Origin: Brachionus koreanus
Taxonomy: Eukaryota; Rotifera; Eurotatoria; Ploima; Brachionidae
DNA: 54,832 bases
Assembly: GCA_016987375.1 (NCBI GenBank)
Contig: PJRA01000361.1
Span: forward strand, 159,918-214,749
Direction of reading: 5' to 3'
A model generated the notes under the pieces. It was not told the DNA's origin. It saw nothing but the letters and a program-made list of their open reading frames with translations, and made no database searches. The position numbers were made by a program, and so were the translations under genes. Within the stretch, counting starts at the first letter, position 1, and every line of letters begins with the position of its first letter. Shown here piece by piece: positions 10,440 to 23,037 of this stretch.

Positions 10440-10931
10440 GCTCTCTCATAAACTTTATTAACTATGCTGAATATTTTTGAGTCATATGCTTACAACACTT
10501 GTACTCAGAGAAAATGACTTTAGCTCTTAAACCATTATACCAGACAATTTCTTAAAAAATTTAATAAATATTACTATGTAATATAGAGAAGGATTGGTGT
10601 GGCAAATATAAAACTAATTAAAGATCTCTAGAGCACCAAAATAGTGATCTAGTTCATTGATTAATTATTTCTCATGTTATTTTAAAATCAAAAAACACAA
10701 TGGATAAAAATAATCAAAACATTAATTAATTTTATCTTTTTTATTGCTTTTTTTAGTCAAATTTTTATTAAAAAATGTCAAAGAGAAAAAAAAAGTTGTC
10801 AGATTGACAAATAAATAATAATAATTTTATTTTGAAAAAGAAAAAGAAGACTTTTCTTTAAGTTAGATTTTTATGAGTTCCAAGCGTGATTTAGCATATT
10901 GAATTTAAAAAAAAAAAAATTTTTTTTCTAT
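10440..10931. other. AT-rich spacer downstream of POT1
   Basis: No gene seen. Contains A/T runs and the probable 3' UTR of POT1. Confidence 0.4.
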
Positions 10932-13900
10932 CTAGCTAGATACTATTTGTTCTAATTTTACAATCTTATAAACATAATCCAAACGCTTGGCTGCCGATTG
11001 AGTGCTTAAACAATCACCTTGTTGATTTTTAATCAGATTTAAATTGAACATTTCCAAAGTGATTAGATATTTCTTATCCAATTTGTTCCTAATTGTTTGG
11101 TACACTTGGTATCCTTTGGCCTGATTAGTGTAAAACTTAATTGGTTCAATGCCGTCTAGAAATTGAACGGCCACATCATCTTCAATGAGACACGGATTGA
11201 GCTGTGCACCCGCATCGCGCAAAACAAACCACAGTCTATACACATAGTCCAGTACTTGATGATCCTGCGGGTCTTGCTCGTTTAGAGAACATCTTGGACA
11301 AGAATAGTCATAATTGACCATTGTTTCATCGTCTTGGGTATTTTTAATGACATCAAAATTGGACGGGATTGCCGTCTCAAGCCAATCTAAACTAAAATTT
11401 ATGCTCTTTTGAAAAATAGGATCAAAATTTTCTCCAAAGTTAAAAGGCACAAATGGAGCATTTTGGTGCTGTGTTCCTGGTATTTGACTCGAACATTTTA
11501 TATCGGCAATATTTAACAAATTGTTCAAATGAGCTTGTTGATAAGCACCAGCTAGATGTATTGGCGTGAAGTTTAAGAAGTGACACTTTTTGCACTTGAC
11601 AAAAACCATTGATATGTGAGGACTTGATATTGCCGAAAAGTTGTACAATTTGGCTACAAGTTTACATTTGGTATAAAGCTTAGAGGCCGAATCCTCTAAA
11701 AAATTATTTATATTTGTATAAAATGGATATTGCTTTTCAAAAATTTGATCAGAAATCTCCAGTATAGATGTGCTCAAATAAGGACATATTTGAGTTAAAT
11801 TGCATAATTTTTTTAATTTGAAAATATCTTGACTAATTGCCAAATGATCGATTTTTTTTTCCACCTGCATCTGATCATCTTGTATCATAGATTGTTGATT
11901 TAGTAAATTTTGGTTTTCACTTATAGCTTCTTGGTCGGCCGGTTCGTCCTCTTCTCCACTATAGTACATTTGTGTGTCTTCATCCATTATTTCATTCACT
12001 TGAGACAATATTGTTTGCTTCTTGGCTGCCAATTGTTTTGAATTTTTTTCAAGCAAATCGCCAAATGTATCATCGAACAATTCGGCTCTTATTTCTGACC
12101 GAAATTGTTCTTCATTCACAAATTTCAGATCAAATTCTTTCGATTTTTTGCCAATGTTTCTAAATATAATAATTAATGCTTGATTTGAGCAAATGAAAGT
12201 GAAAAAAACTGCAAACTTGAATTATTATTTTTTATTATTAGAAAAATAAATTTGGGAATTTCCCGGCACTTGCCCGAACGGCAAAAGCCTTCTTTTCAGC
12301 CCCCTTGCTAATGTTTGTTACTTAGTATATCAACAAAATTTAAGTTAGAGTAATTTAGAAATGTTTGAAAATTTATAATTAAAGATTAAATTTGGTTAAT
12401 TTGGCAAACTTGAATTATATGAGGAATCCAAATCAGTTTCTCTTTCGAATGATATATTTTTGAAGTAATTTTTTTCTTAGACTGATCAAAAGTTAGTCTA
12501 TAAAAAATTGGAAAAAAAATACTGAATTCCAACATCATTGAGAATTAACAAAAAATTTCTCTTTAATGTACAACTTTTGATAGAAACTAGTTAGTTTTAC
12601 AAAAAAATTGTCTAAAGCTAACATTATTAAAATCAAATCAAATTTTTCGAAGACTCTATTCTAGCTATTCCTGAAGTGGATCAAGGTCACATTGAAGCTC
12701 TAAATTAACTTTTAGAGTTATAGATGTTGATTTTGAAAATGGTCTTTATGAACGTGTGTGTCAGACTGGAGTACTAGTTGATCTTTTTTTCAAGAAATCA
12801 TTCCTATTAATGCTCGATTTAGTATCTAATTGTTCACTGGAATTAGAGTTTGCCACAGCAAATAAAGTGTCTATCAGAGGTGACAAGAGTATCACAATCA
12901 CATTTTAATGAGTAACTTTGATCTAATTTAACATTTTGTTTCAACTGTATTCTGTTTTTTAGATTTTTTTTTCATGTGGCTGAAAGGAAGGGCTAAGTTT
13001 CCATTTCAACCGAACTATATTTTAAATAAATAAATGTATCACAAGCCTTTTTCAAAAATCTAAAGTACTATCCAATTCAGGGTGTCATGGTTCAAGCATC
13101 TTTTGTAAAAATAGTTGAACATTACATTTTGACTGTAGTATTAAACAGTTAGTTATTTGGACTGTAGACTTGAACATTAAGTATCAAGTTAATTTAATAT
13201 TTGATGAACCTTGATTCAACTGCGATATAACTAAAATGGTTTATAAAACACGTAAAGATGAAGATTGTGGTGACTTGGTAAATTTCTGTTCTCAATGGAA
13301 AATTTCGCATTGCAAAATTCTCAAACCAAACAGTCGACAATTGATTGTTTTATCAAAAAATAATTTTTTCTTTATTCTAATTCCATTTTATTAATAAAAA
13401 TTTTAAACAAAATTTGTTACGATTTATATTATTTACAATTTACTTAAATTACACCTTTATGAGTCATAAATCTTTATGACCGATTTAATTCACAATTTAT
13501 TTTGATTTAACTTCTTTATTATTGTTGACCTAATTACTGTGTATAAGTAAGAATTGGGATTCTTACTAAAGGGGGTTTTTTGGAACTTGGTATTTTTTTC
13601 TTATTTTACAACAATCTTTTAAATAAACGCTTATATAAACAATCTCGATCTTTATCTTCACTTATCTCCTCTGAAGTTAATCTAAGAAATCAGGCCAATT
13701 TCGTGGACTAAAAGTCAGCAAACTAAGTCAAAAATGTTGAATTATTAGATTTCAATAGATTAATTATCTAAAATTTTTCTGTCAATTGAATCAGTTGATG
13801 CAAAGTTTGTATGTAACCCAATTCAGTCTGTGCAATAACTCTTCAAATATGTCATGCACTTCAATTGCTTATAAATTATCAAAAAATAAAATGAGGAGTT

Positions 13901-15163
13901 ATTGAAGAAACTAAATTTGAGTGATACAATTTAAATAAGCAATTTTAGATCTTTGGCAAAAAATTTTTGAAATTTTTTTTTATCAATTATTTGATTTTAA
14001 TGTAGAAGAAAAAAATAGGTGAAACAAAAAATATCCTACTCGATTATTTGGCAAATATTGTCATCATAATTGTTCTTATTTGAAGCACTTTCATAAGAGC
14101 CAAGCTTTACAATTGACCGTCCATACTTTGACTGATTGCTGTTTTGAATACCGGGCATTTTAATAAGCAAATCGGCATCAGAATTATTCGGTGCAGAACA
14201 AACTCGAGCATTTTTAAACAGAACAAAATCTCCTGTCTAAATATTAAATAAATAAAAAAATTAACAAAAAAAATCTCTCTTTTTTAATTACTTCTAAATT
14301 TTGTAATTGATGAACAAATTCATCAAATATATAAATGGGGTAGATGAGTCCAGTGATGTTTTTAGAGAATAAAATTCTGTCCTTTGTTGATACTATAGTG
14401 TACTCTTGCTCTTGATGAATTGAAAAATCGGACCTATAGCCATCCCATACGAGAACAAACTTAACTCCTTTGTTGTCGCACAAAGCACATATTTGACACA
14501 CAATATCAGCATAGCTATCTTTTTGTAGATTAGAAAAATTTTTCAAATTTATTTTATTTAAATCTGGATTATTTGAATTCAAGTGTTGCATATTCATTAG
14601 CGAAGCGGCCAATTCAAGTTCGTTTTGGCCAATAAAGCCAGCTTCTATGGATGTACAAAGATTAGCTTCTAAAAGAGCCTGACTTTTGGGATTTGTATTC
14701 AGCCATTCAAGAAGATGTTTGACTCGAACTAAGTCATCCTCATTTACGTTAGTTGATTGACCCATGTAAGAATATGGATCGTGTCGCTTAAATCTGATCC
14801 ATGAGCTAACTACTTGATTGCAAATACCCTGAGGCTGTCCATTGAAAGTCTGTATTTTTATTCTATTTAATCTAACCACATCGCCTGGCTCACATATTGA
14901 TTGTGGAGGCGGATTTTGATCAAAAATAAGGCATTTTAATTTTTCTGTTTCAGTGCATGTGTCATCGACTAAAGTTAAATTGGTGCATCTAGCTTAAAAA
15001 TGAACAAAAATAAAATGAGAATTAAAAATAAATTTCTTTTGTTTAAGATACTGCTCTTGGAGCCAATATAACTGACAATTCCGAATACATTTATTTTTTG
15101 ATAGTTGACCGATTGATAGTTGGCAATTATGTTATGAATAGATTCAGTCTGGTTGTTTGACAT
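10932..15163 (-). CDS. POT1: Protection of telomeres 1 (single-stranded telomere DNA-binding protein)
   Basis: Four exons: 15163-15052, 14992-14292, 14236-14040 and 12159-10932. The phases (1, 0, 2) join into 745 aa. Exons 1-2 encode OB1: NYQKINVFGIVSYIG, then NLTLVDDTCTE, then GDVVRLNRIKIQTFNGQPQG, which aligns with the POT1 VRFHRLKIQ region. OB2 follows, with ADIVCQICAL and FVLVWDGYRSDF (the POT1 VWDGTRTPF block), FDEFVH and GDFVLFKNARV, ending with YGRSI as in POT1. Exon 4 starts with an acidic linker and then carries CKKC (C526, C529) and CPRC (C624, C627). This is the split CxxC...CxxC zinc ribbon of the POT1 C-terminal OB3, which recruits TPP1. The 1.9-kb third intron makes it look like two genes, but GA|GTAGGA to TTTAG|A restores a Glu codon in frame. 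It caps the G-rich overhang and controls telomerase. Confidence 0.88.
12160..14039. other. Large POT1 intron 3
   Basis: 1,880 bp, much longer than its neighbours. It contains a GC-richer patch at about 12252-12310 (GGGAATTTCCC palindrome, then CCCGAACGGC) and short eroded coding-like stretches near 12650-12780 without identifiable family. AAGGGGGTTTTTTGG at 13568 resembles the subterminal part of the TTAA-flanked MITEs described below. Probably enlarged by mobile DNA (inference). Confidence 0.45.
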
Positions 15164-15829
15164 AATAAAAAATTTTAAATTTAAATTTTTTTTTATTTTT
15201 AATAATAAGAAAAAAATAAATAAAAGTGATATTATTTTTGTCTTTACTAAATATTAGCGGAAAAAAATTTTTTATCTAAACGACCCCAAAATATTATCAA
15301 AAATTTTTATTTTATTTTTCAAATTCTATCAAAAAATACTATAAAAATCTGATTTTATAATAGAATTGAACCAGTTTACACTGTTTCAATTTCGAATATA
15401 AAATTCAAATGTAAATGAACTTAGGATTTGAAAGCAGTTGTAGACATTTAAAGGACAACAACAAAAAGAAAAAATTTTACTTTTAATTTTTATTAATAAT
15501 TAAGATTTTCTTTTATTTACAATAAAAAAATTTATAAGTTCGAATTTGGACTTTTAGACTTTTAAACAACTCTGGTAGAGAGCTTGCTTAAGTACTTCTA
15601 GACTGCTTAAGCAGTATATAGCTATTACTAAAATGTTCTAGAGCATGCCATACCTCAATATTTTCCATTATATCTATTTTTATCTATGAACTAAGCTCTA
15701 CAAGATGCTGATGAACTTTCTCATGGACTTTTGTCATGGACTTAGCACTAGAACATGCTGTAGAGCTACTTAATTGTCTAAATACTATCTACTTTGTTTA
15801 GAAACGTACTGTACTATTTTAATTTTGTA
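15164..15829. other. AT-rich region upstream of POT1
   Basis: No coding signal. Around 15590-15770 CTAGA-containing words recur (TCTAGA, GCTCTA, TAGAGC), suggesting an eroded repeat. Includes the POT1 promoter side. Confidence 0.35.
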
Positions 15830-15985
15830 TAAAAATGGTTGTTACATCATTAGTAACTACAGAGGTAAGGCAACAAAAAGACGAGATTTACGTGTTGGTG
15901 TTATTCAGTGCAATGTCCTCGGACTTGTATTATTCCTCCTGTTCATACTCGACATTAATGATTTATCTGCCTCTTGGAGTTGAGT
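15830..15985 (+). pseudogene. LINE reverse-transcriptase fragment (palm, motif 4)
   Basis: RRDLRVGVIQCNVLGLVLFL followed by LFILDINDLS is the RT block GVxQGSVLGPxLFLLxINDL. The conserved Gly-Ser of QGS is changed to Cys-Asn. Both ends are truncated. Confidence 0.65.
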
Positions 15986-16282
15986 TAAAAAAGTAGACAT
16001 CAATTTTTAGAGTTGATTTATTTTTATAAAAAAAATTAATTTTCTGATTTTCTTTCTTAGTAATCAATCACTTACTTTTACAATTACAATTAACTAAATT
16101 AATTGATTGATTTGATTAAATTATTAATTTTAAGGATTAAATTAGTTTTTTAAGAAATTTTTAATTTGCTAATTTTTTTTTTTTAAATAATCAAAATTAC
16201 ATATTATCTTTCATTGAAGTTAGCACATTTAGCAACTAAAGATAAATGTGATGTGGTACAACGTTGATGTGTTGATAATAAA

Positions 16283-16537
16283 ATGCTTTTGAATGAAGTG
16301 CAAAATAATCTGCATCAATCCCATGCATGTAATGAATGGTATATGCCGATGTTCATCAGTGCATACAGGACATATTGTCCCAGCCATTTACTTACAGCGC
16401 TAGTAAAGCTAACTTCAACCTCTGCTGCTGCTAAGAGTGGTATGAACGATGATGAACTTCCTTTTAACTTTACTCAATCTGCACATATTTTTATAATGGT
16501 TATTGTAAAATTAGATTTATTGGGTCTTGTCTGTTAG
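16283..16537 (+). pseudogene. Possible LINE fragment (fingers region), weak
   Basis: An 84-aa frame contains MFISAYRTYCPSHLLTALVK, which resembles the QxAYRxxxST..ALL block at the start of the RT fingers in CR1/RTE elements. The rest is unrecognised. It lies between two clear LINE fragments, which makes a retrotransposon origin plausible. Confidence 0.3.
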
Positions 16538-16777
16538 GTGACCAAGGGCGTCATGTAATATGTGACCTGATGACTCATGTCAGTTTGGTGACCGGATATT
16601 ATCTTTTCGACTCACATAAGTTTTGAGTCACACACTATATGACTATAATTTTCTTTCTTATAGATCAAAATATTTTTGTGACCCATCAAAATATTGAACA
16701 TAATTGCTTAAATCTACAAAATATACTTGCTACAGCGTTTCTATGGAAAACGTGATTGAAATTTAATTTACTAGTTC

Positions 16778-16911
<134 letters not shown>

Positions 16912-17395
16912 TAAACTGCAGCTTAGAGCTTCTCATATCTTCGGCCATCAGCTTTTGTGTTAAAACTGTAGTTGATTCCTTTATTAAATTCAATTTTTTC
17001 ATAATTGTCTAACAATTTGAACATCTTGATTAGATCACCTCTTAATTTTCTTGCTCTCAAGTTAGTTAAATCTAGCCTCAACAAACGTTGTTGATAATCC
17101 AAGTTACACATTTCTGGAATCAACTTTTTTGCTTTTAGTTGAACTCTCTCATTTATTAAGTTCATTTATGTCTTTTTCTGTATGAGGACACCATACACTG
17201 ACAACAAATTCCATGTGTGGTCTAACCATTGAACAATACAATAATTACTTAAACACTTAAATACTTTCTTAGTTAAACCCAACATGTTATTTGCTTTTGC
17301 TGTAGCATTTTTGACTAGAGTTGTCCATTTTAAATCACTTTGTATGTAAATACCGAAATCCCTTTCAACGTTTGACTTAAGACTCAAGTTTTAAT
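16912..17395 (-). pseudogene. 5'-truncated CR1-like LINE, C-terminal ORF2
   Basis: Two overlapping frames separated by a frameshift. LKSNVERDFGIYIQSDLKW and TTLVKNATAKANNMLGL are followed by ERVQLKAKKLIPEM, LRARKLRGDLIKMFKLL and NYSFNTKADGRRYEKL-stop. This is the complete post-RT tail of a CR1-type ORF2, ending in a stop and a (CTA)n 3' tail. Truncated upstream at about 17395. Confidence 0.85.
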
Positions 17396-17613
17396 TTAAT
17401 CAAAGAAACTCTTTTAGTAATTGTCATTTGAATACCAACATTAGATGATTGCCAAAATAAAACTAAAAAAAAACAGTAACAAAATCATTGATTTCTATTT
17501 AATCTCATTAAATGTAAAATATTGGTTTAAATGAAAGTAAAAGTCACGAAAATAAAATATAATTAGAAAAATTTTATTAAAAAACTAATCTATTTTAAAA
17601 ATCTAATTTAATC

Positions 17614-20600
17614 TTAGCAATGTCCACATGTTTTGTAGCAAGGATGAGTGATCCAGTTACCAGTGAAATAATTAACATCAAAATATTGACATAAAAATTT
17701 GAAATTGGCACAGTTTGATTGAGCATCAAAACAAGCAACAACAATTGGACATGAATTACAAGTCTTAGGACACGCTTCTCTGATGGTTTTTTTATCAAAA
17801 AAAGCCAAATCATTGCAATATTGCAGAAATATGGAACAAAATTTAGTTTGATCTTGACAATCTTGTTTGACAGTTTGAGTTGAGCTTTGAAAGACTTGAA
17901 GCGGCCGATTTGTAGTCAGTTGATTGAACAAACAATCGGCACAGTTTAAACCAGAACAAGAGTTTTGACACAGACACGTGTAGAAATTTTGTGTAAAAGA
18001 AAAACACGTGCCGCCATTCATACACGGATTTGAATCGCATGGATCGTTCATAATGCTCGATTCACAATACTCACCGGTAAATCCTGGCCGGCATTCGCAT
18101 CGAAAGCCGATCAGACTATTAAACGATGACATAGTGTCGATGCATGTGGCGCCATTTTCACAAAAATTAGCCCCATCGGCACAACTCAATTGCTCGCATC
18201 TATTGCAAGTACGCGGACAAACTTGGTGAATAAATTTTATCTCACCATTTATATTTATTCTGTCATTACATCCACTATCACTTGGACAATTTGAATATTT
18301 ATCTTGACAATTCAAAGCGTTGTATTCTTAAAAGAAATTTTTTTTTATTAAATCTTTCAGTAATAAACATATTTTTTTCATTTCATTTATTTCAATAAAA
18401 AATTTAATTATATTTACTTTTACATTTTTGACAGCATATATTGTTTATATCAGTTTTGGCACAATAACTAGCTATTGATTTGCCATTAAATTCAAGCAGA
18501 TTAAAATATCTATCACAAGATATCTGAGGCAGAGGCAGCTGAATTTCGCTCTCAACTTCTCGCGTAATAACATCTTCTTTAAAAATACAAGCTCCTATTT
18601 TTGCATTTGAACTTGGTGTGCATTCGCCATTCACGCACACTCTTCCACTAGCGCACGGTGTTCCATCCGGAGCGCCTGCATAGATAGGCGTACAAAAACT
18701 AGAGCTTGAATTTCTACGACAATTCAATGATCTGCAAATACTATCAATTTTATTCTTAACAAAAAAAAATTAAATTTTAAAAATATAAAAATCTTGTATT
18801 TAAATGCTGACTTGACAAAAAGTTGCGCTAGGCCCATAGATCATGCGACATATGTCGTCAGGAGAGTAAATTTTTCCCGCATCAGTCTCCTTAATTTGAC
18901 TTGACTCTTGACTCAAAGCTATTTTATTTGTTAAACATAAAGCATTTGAGGCAACTGAGTCAAGATTTTTGTTCAGCAGAGTTGACTTGAACATGTTTAT
19001 TGAACAGGATGAAAATCTATGAGAGCTGCTTCCTCCTAAAGAAGGTGACATTACGTCTCTGTTGTTTATGGGACAAGATTCGGTTAAACCAATTATGCCG
19101 TCATGAAAAGCTCCTAGGCCGTGTGCTATCTCATGTGCTACAACCAAAATATTAATGAACCCTCCTATTTCTTCTGACAAAGAGTATCTGTTCTGGGTAC
19201 AAATAGTTCCTATGGATGCAAAACCGACAGTCATCGACCTCGTTTGTGTCGTATCCGACGACCACAAGTCTTTGCTATTTAATAGAATAGAATTTTATAA
19301 TGTTTTTTATTTATCAATTAATTTGATTTTAATTTTGTTTTAGTTAATTATCTGAATAAAGTATCTATTTTATCAGTTTTACAGGAATTAAAAAAAATGT
19401 CTTTTTACATTTAAAAAGAGAGATTTATCGTAAATTTGAAAATAAAACAAAAATTTTGAATACATAGAAAAAAATAATATTTTAGGTAAAAAATAATATT
19501 TAATAATATTTGAATAATTTAAAAAAAAAATTTATATTAATAAACTTCGATAATTTAAAAAGGAAAATTACTTTTTGCTGACTCATTATTTAAATTTTTT
19601 TCATTTTAGATTTTATTTTTAATCTTGTTCTGAAAAAGCTATTAAAATAAGTCTAAAAAAAAAAACTTTTATTTTACAAGAATTATTGACTTTATTTTTT
19701 TCTTATTTGTTTATTAGAGACAAAATATTTTGAACAATAAATGTTCTACAAGGTTTCAATAGACTTTTAGCAAAAAAAAACTTTTTGGAGTAATTATATA
19801 AGTATTTTTAAAAAATTAAAATCTTGATTTTTAAAGAAATTTTTGATTTCAAGTGTTCATGATAATATAAAAAAAAATAAAAAGAAATTTAGTAAAAAAT
19901 TTTACTATTTTGAATAAAGTAAAAAATGCTTATTACTTGAAAAGAGCAATGGCATGATCGTATTCAAAAGGAAAGTTTTTTCGATTCATGTAATCAACAA
20001 ATGCATTGTAGGTCTTGGTTGTTAGAACTACATCTCGTCCATTGAAACTAGGATTGGCTGATTCTCCAACAAATTTTGGATCAAGCCACTGTTGTTCTGA
20101 GGCATCCTTTTAAATTAAAATTTTAATTTTTTTCTTCTAAGCATTAAATTCAATTTTTCATAGTTTATTTTTTTAAGCAAAAGAAATTTAATAAAGAAAT
20201 AGTTGATGATTGAATTTTTTTTTGTTTTGATAAGTTTTAAAAAATATACTGAACTTACTGTAAGAAACAAAAAATTTGCTAGTATTATGTTAAGACGTAA
20301 ATCATGATCCTGACTTAGCGAGTTTTTATATCGCGTGTTAACACCATGAATCAAATGTGCAAAGTAGTGTCTCATATGTAAAAAAACCACATCTTTATTG
20401 CTACTACCTATAAAATTTTGATGAGTGTTGAATACACTCGAGTCTGTAACGACCAAAAGTTCAAGGTTCAATTCAATCGGACTTCCGTTTACTGCTCGTT
20501 TTTCTCTAGAAAAAAAATTTTTCTTTTCTTCAGGATGTGTATCTTTTTGAAAAAAATTGACAATTTATAATTTTTATGCAATTTTGCTTACCTTTTAAAA

Positions 20601-21799
20601 TAATATAATCGACAAAATCTTCTTTTGGATGTAATAGCTCTATTTGTGACAAATGATCGGCTATGAATCGCCTTGTTATTTTATGATAGTTTTTGTTCGA
20701 GTCGTAGAAGTGGCCCCGTTTAGAACGTTTGTCTACTATTGGAGATATTTCAAATGCGTACTGTCCTTCAGCAGAAAATACCGTTCCAAACTAAAAGTTA
20801 AATGCATTTTAAATTCTTAGCTTTTTTCAATACCTGCGAGGCAACAAATAAACTTAAATAAGGTAAATAAGCTTGTTAGTTCATACATATATAATTTTTG
20901 CAAATAAAATTAAACTCAAAATTTTTTTTTTGTTCTCTCTTCTTTTCGTTAAAGATAAAATTAGTCTTTTTGGCTAAGCTCTTATGATATTCATTTTTTT
21001 AAACTAATTGCTCTAAACAAGCCTTCAAAATCAGATTTTAATTCAATATATTTAATTTTAAAGCTAAACAGTTAATTAACTATTTTTTAATTGTTGAAAA
21101 ATTAATTTTAAACTAAAAATTCTAATCTAAACAAACACTATTATTTAATTTAGATGCTAATTGTTTTTATTGATAATTGTTTTAGTGTTGAACAAAACAT
21201 ATTTAAACTAAGTAGATTTTTTAAAAATAAAAATATTAATATTTATAGCTACATGAAGAATTATTTTTTTTTTAAATTGAATCGAAAATAAAATGAATAA
21301 AATATTACCACTCTGAACATATTGGTTGAGTTGAATCTATTTCTTATAAGAGTAGCAAATCCTTGAGAATCTTTTTGCACATAAAATTCATATTCCTTGA
21401 AAAAAAAATTAGTGTTTAGTTTAAAGTGAGTTGAGATTAATTGCTTCGATTGAATTGGAATGCGAGTGCTTAACAGGCTGCTTTGAAATTGGATCAATGA
21501 CGTAAATGTCGTCAGAACGGGGCACATTTTGTCTCACAAATTCAATCTCAAATCTGGTCGAGAGCTCGCTGAAGTTAAGTGAGAAAATAGGCGGAAATCC
21601 TGTAAAATCAAGTTGAGGCCAATTGATGCGAAATTGTCTTATCAATGTTTCATTAGCAGCCGAGTGCAGCTCATCTAAAATAGCAATGGTTCTGTAGCAT
21701 AAGTTTTTTTTTCATCTTTTCATACTTACTTAATCGAGTTATGTAAAAAAAGCCATACGAAAACTTGATAAAAAATAGTAAAAAAATTTTATTAAACAT
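17614..21799 (-). CDS. Secreted ADAM-like zinc metalloproteinase with ShKT and EGF domains (paralogue A)
   Basis: Nine exons: 21799-21730, 21674-21445 (or -21475), 21395-21309, 20790-20592, 20542-20259, 20106-19937, 19274-18812, 18754-18418 and 18326-17614. Phases are consistent, giving 850 (or 840) aa. In order: signal peptide MFNKIFLLFFIKFSYG; prodomain; convertase sites RSKR (about 154) and REKR (about 211); a reprolysin catalytic domain beginning ELNLELLVVTDSSVF with zinc site HEIAHGLGAFHD (about 394-405; H394, E395, H398, H404) and Met-turn DVMSPS; an ADAM/ADAMTS-type Cys-rich domain (GAPDGTPCASGRVCVNGEC); then ShKT, two EGF and two ShKT modules, the last ending CYKTCGHC. There is no transmembrane segment, so it is secreted. 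Catalytic residues are intact. The end of exon 2 is ambiguous: GT at 21474 or a GC donor at 21444. Confidence 0.85.
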
Positions 21800-21856
21800 T
21801 TTTCTTTTTTTTTTGTTGGAAATTTTTTTTTAAATTTGTCGAACAATAAAAAATTA

Positions 21857-22226
21857 AGGTAAGACTGATGTATTTATTGAAACATGAACACCGTTTGGCT
21901 GTATTGTGTGAATTAGAATTTTTTCTACAAACATTTTCGACTGGAGGGGTACAAAAGGCGTGCTGATTTCACGTCCTTCTAAAAAATTCAATTATGTAAA
22001 CAACATTAAAGAGTTGTAAGTGCTTTATAAGACTTACCTGAATGATGTTTGCTTTAAAAAAAAAAAAGAATAGTAACAAAAAATGTTTTTAAAGAACAAT
22101 TGTAATTAGTTTAATTAGATGCGAAGTCTTAGTTTGTTCTGTTGTTTTTTGCAATTTGTCGTTGCTGACTTACATTGTATTGCCTACATGATCTATGCTT
22201 TACCTGTAATACCTAGCCAAAAACCA
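21857..22226 (-). CDS. Possible short spliced coding segment, unknown
   Basis: Minus strand: after a TTTTTTAG acceptor at about 21979, a GC-richer frame reads EGREISTPFVPLQ and continues KMFVEKILIHT to INTSVLP-stop at about 21857. It is preceded by a perfect 14-nt micro-exon candidate, AAAG|CAAACATCATTCAG|GTAAGT, near 22037-22050, and further upstream ATGTCTACTAGTGGTTTTTG with an ACAG|GTAAAG donor near 22205-22236. The upstream ATG exon does not share phase with the EGREIST frame, so the model is unresolved. No family recognised. It could be the 3' end of a gene I cannot complete. Confidence 0.25.
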
Positions 22227-22842
22227 CTAGTAGACATTGTTTAACATCTCAAAATAGTTGAATGCTAACAAGAGTAAGACGTGAAAACTTTATTTTTGTC
22301 ACATGTGGTTAGCAAATCAATTGATGAAATTTTAAATATTATAAATATTTGAAAAAATTTTTTTTAGATTATATTTTCCCCTGTTATCACTCTACTCCAT
22401 TGTGTAGTTGCTACCTTATTATTTCTTTTTTTTTACTGAGCCATCCATATATATTTAAACATATGCATCCTGTAACTTAATATTTTTTTATGTTTTGACT
22501 TATTGTATTTATTCTATTGTTGTAGTTTTCTAAATAACTACAAGAACCGACTCAAGCCAACTTAATTGTCTATTGTTTCACAGTGCAATACTATGATCTA
22601 ATGTGTTTAGCACGTGACTAGTATTTAACTCAATACTAGTTACTTCTAAAGTTTTAGACAACCTCGCTCTTTGTTTTAAAACAACGAGCCACCAGATCCT
22701 AACAGACCTCAATAAAGAAATAAAATAAAGGTTTACAACACTATATTTTATTTATTTTTTTTTTAATCTAAAGGAGCTTTTTTAATCGGTACAGAAAAAC
22801 AAATAAAAAAATCACCAAAAATTAATTTTCAATTTATCTATT

Positions 22843-23037
22843 TTAATTTTTCTCAATGTTACTCTTATTGGAGCTTAATTTATTTTTAGATTTTTTTTTA
22901 CTTTGAGGGAAAATATTGATTTCACAATGCCAATAGCTATTAGGGCCGAGAGTCAAAATAAAACTTTCTAAAATATCTGTGAGCTGTTTGTGTCTGATAC
23001 TTCGAAATTCATCCAAAACTCCTTTTTTTTTCAACAT
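22843..23037 (-). CDS. Possible 64-aa basic protein, unknown
   Basis: Frame starts MLKKKGVLDEFRSIRHKQL, after an in-frame upstream TGA, then LTDILESFILTLGPNSYW and a Lys/Ser-rich tail ending NIEKN. The middle looks like a folded helix-strand segment, the tail low-complexity. No family recognised. Could be a terminal exon with unseen partners, or a chance ORF. Confidence 0.3.
   Translation of the reverse strand: MLKKKGVLDEFRSIRHKQLTDILESFILTLGPNSYWHCEINIFPQSKKKSKNKLSSNKSNIEKN

Noticed and set aside
12252..12310. Possible structured RNA or tRNA in the POT1 intron
   Set aside because: GC-rich with a small palindrome, but no tRNA A/B box spacing or cloverleaf could be drawn.
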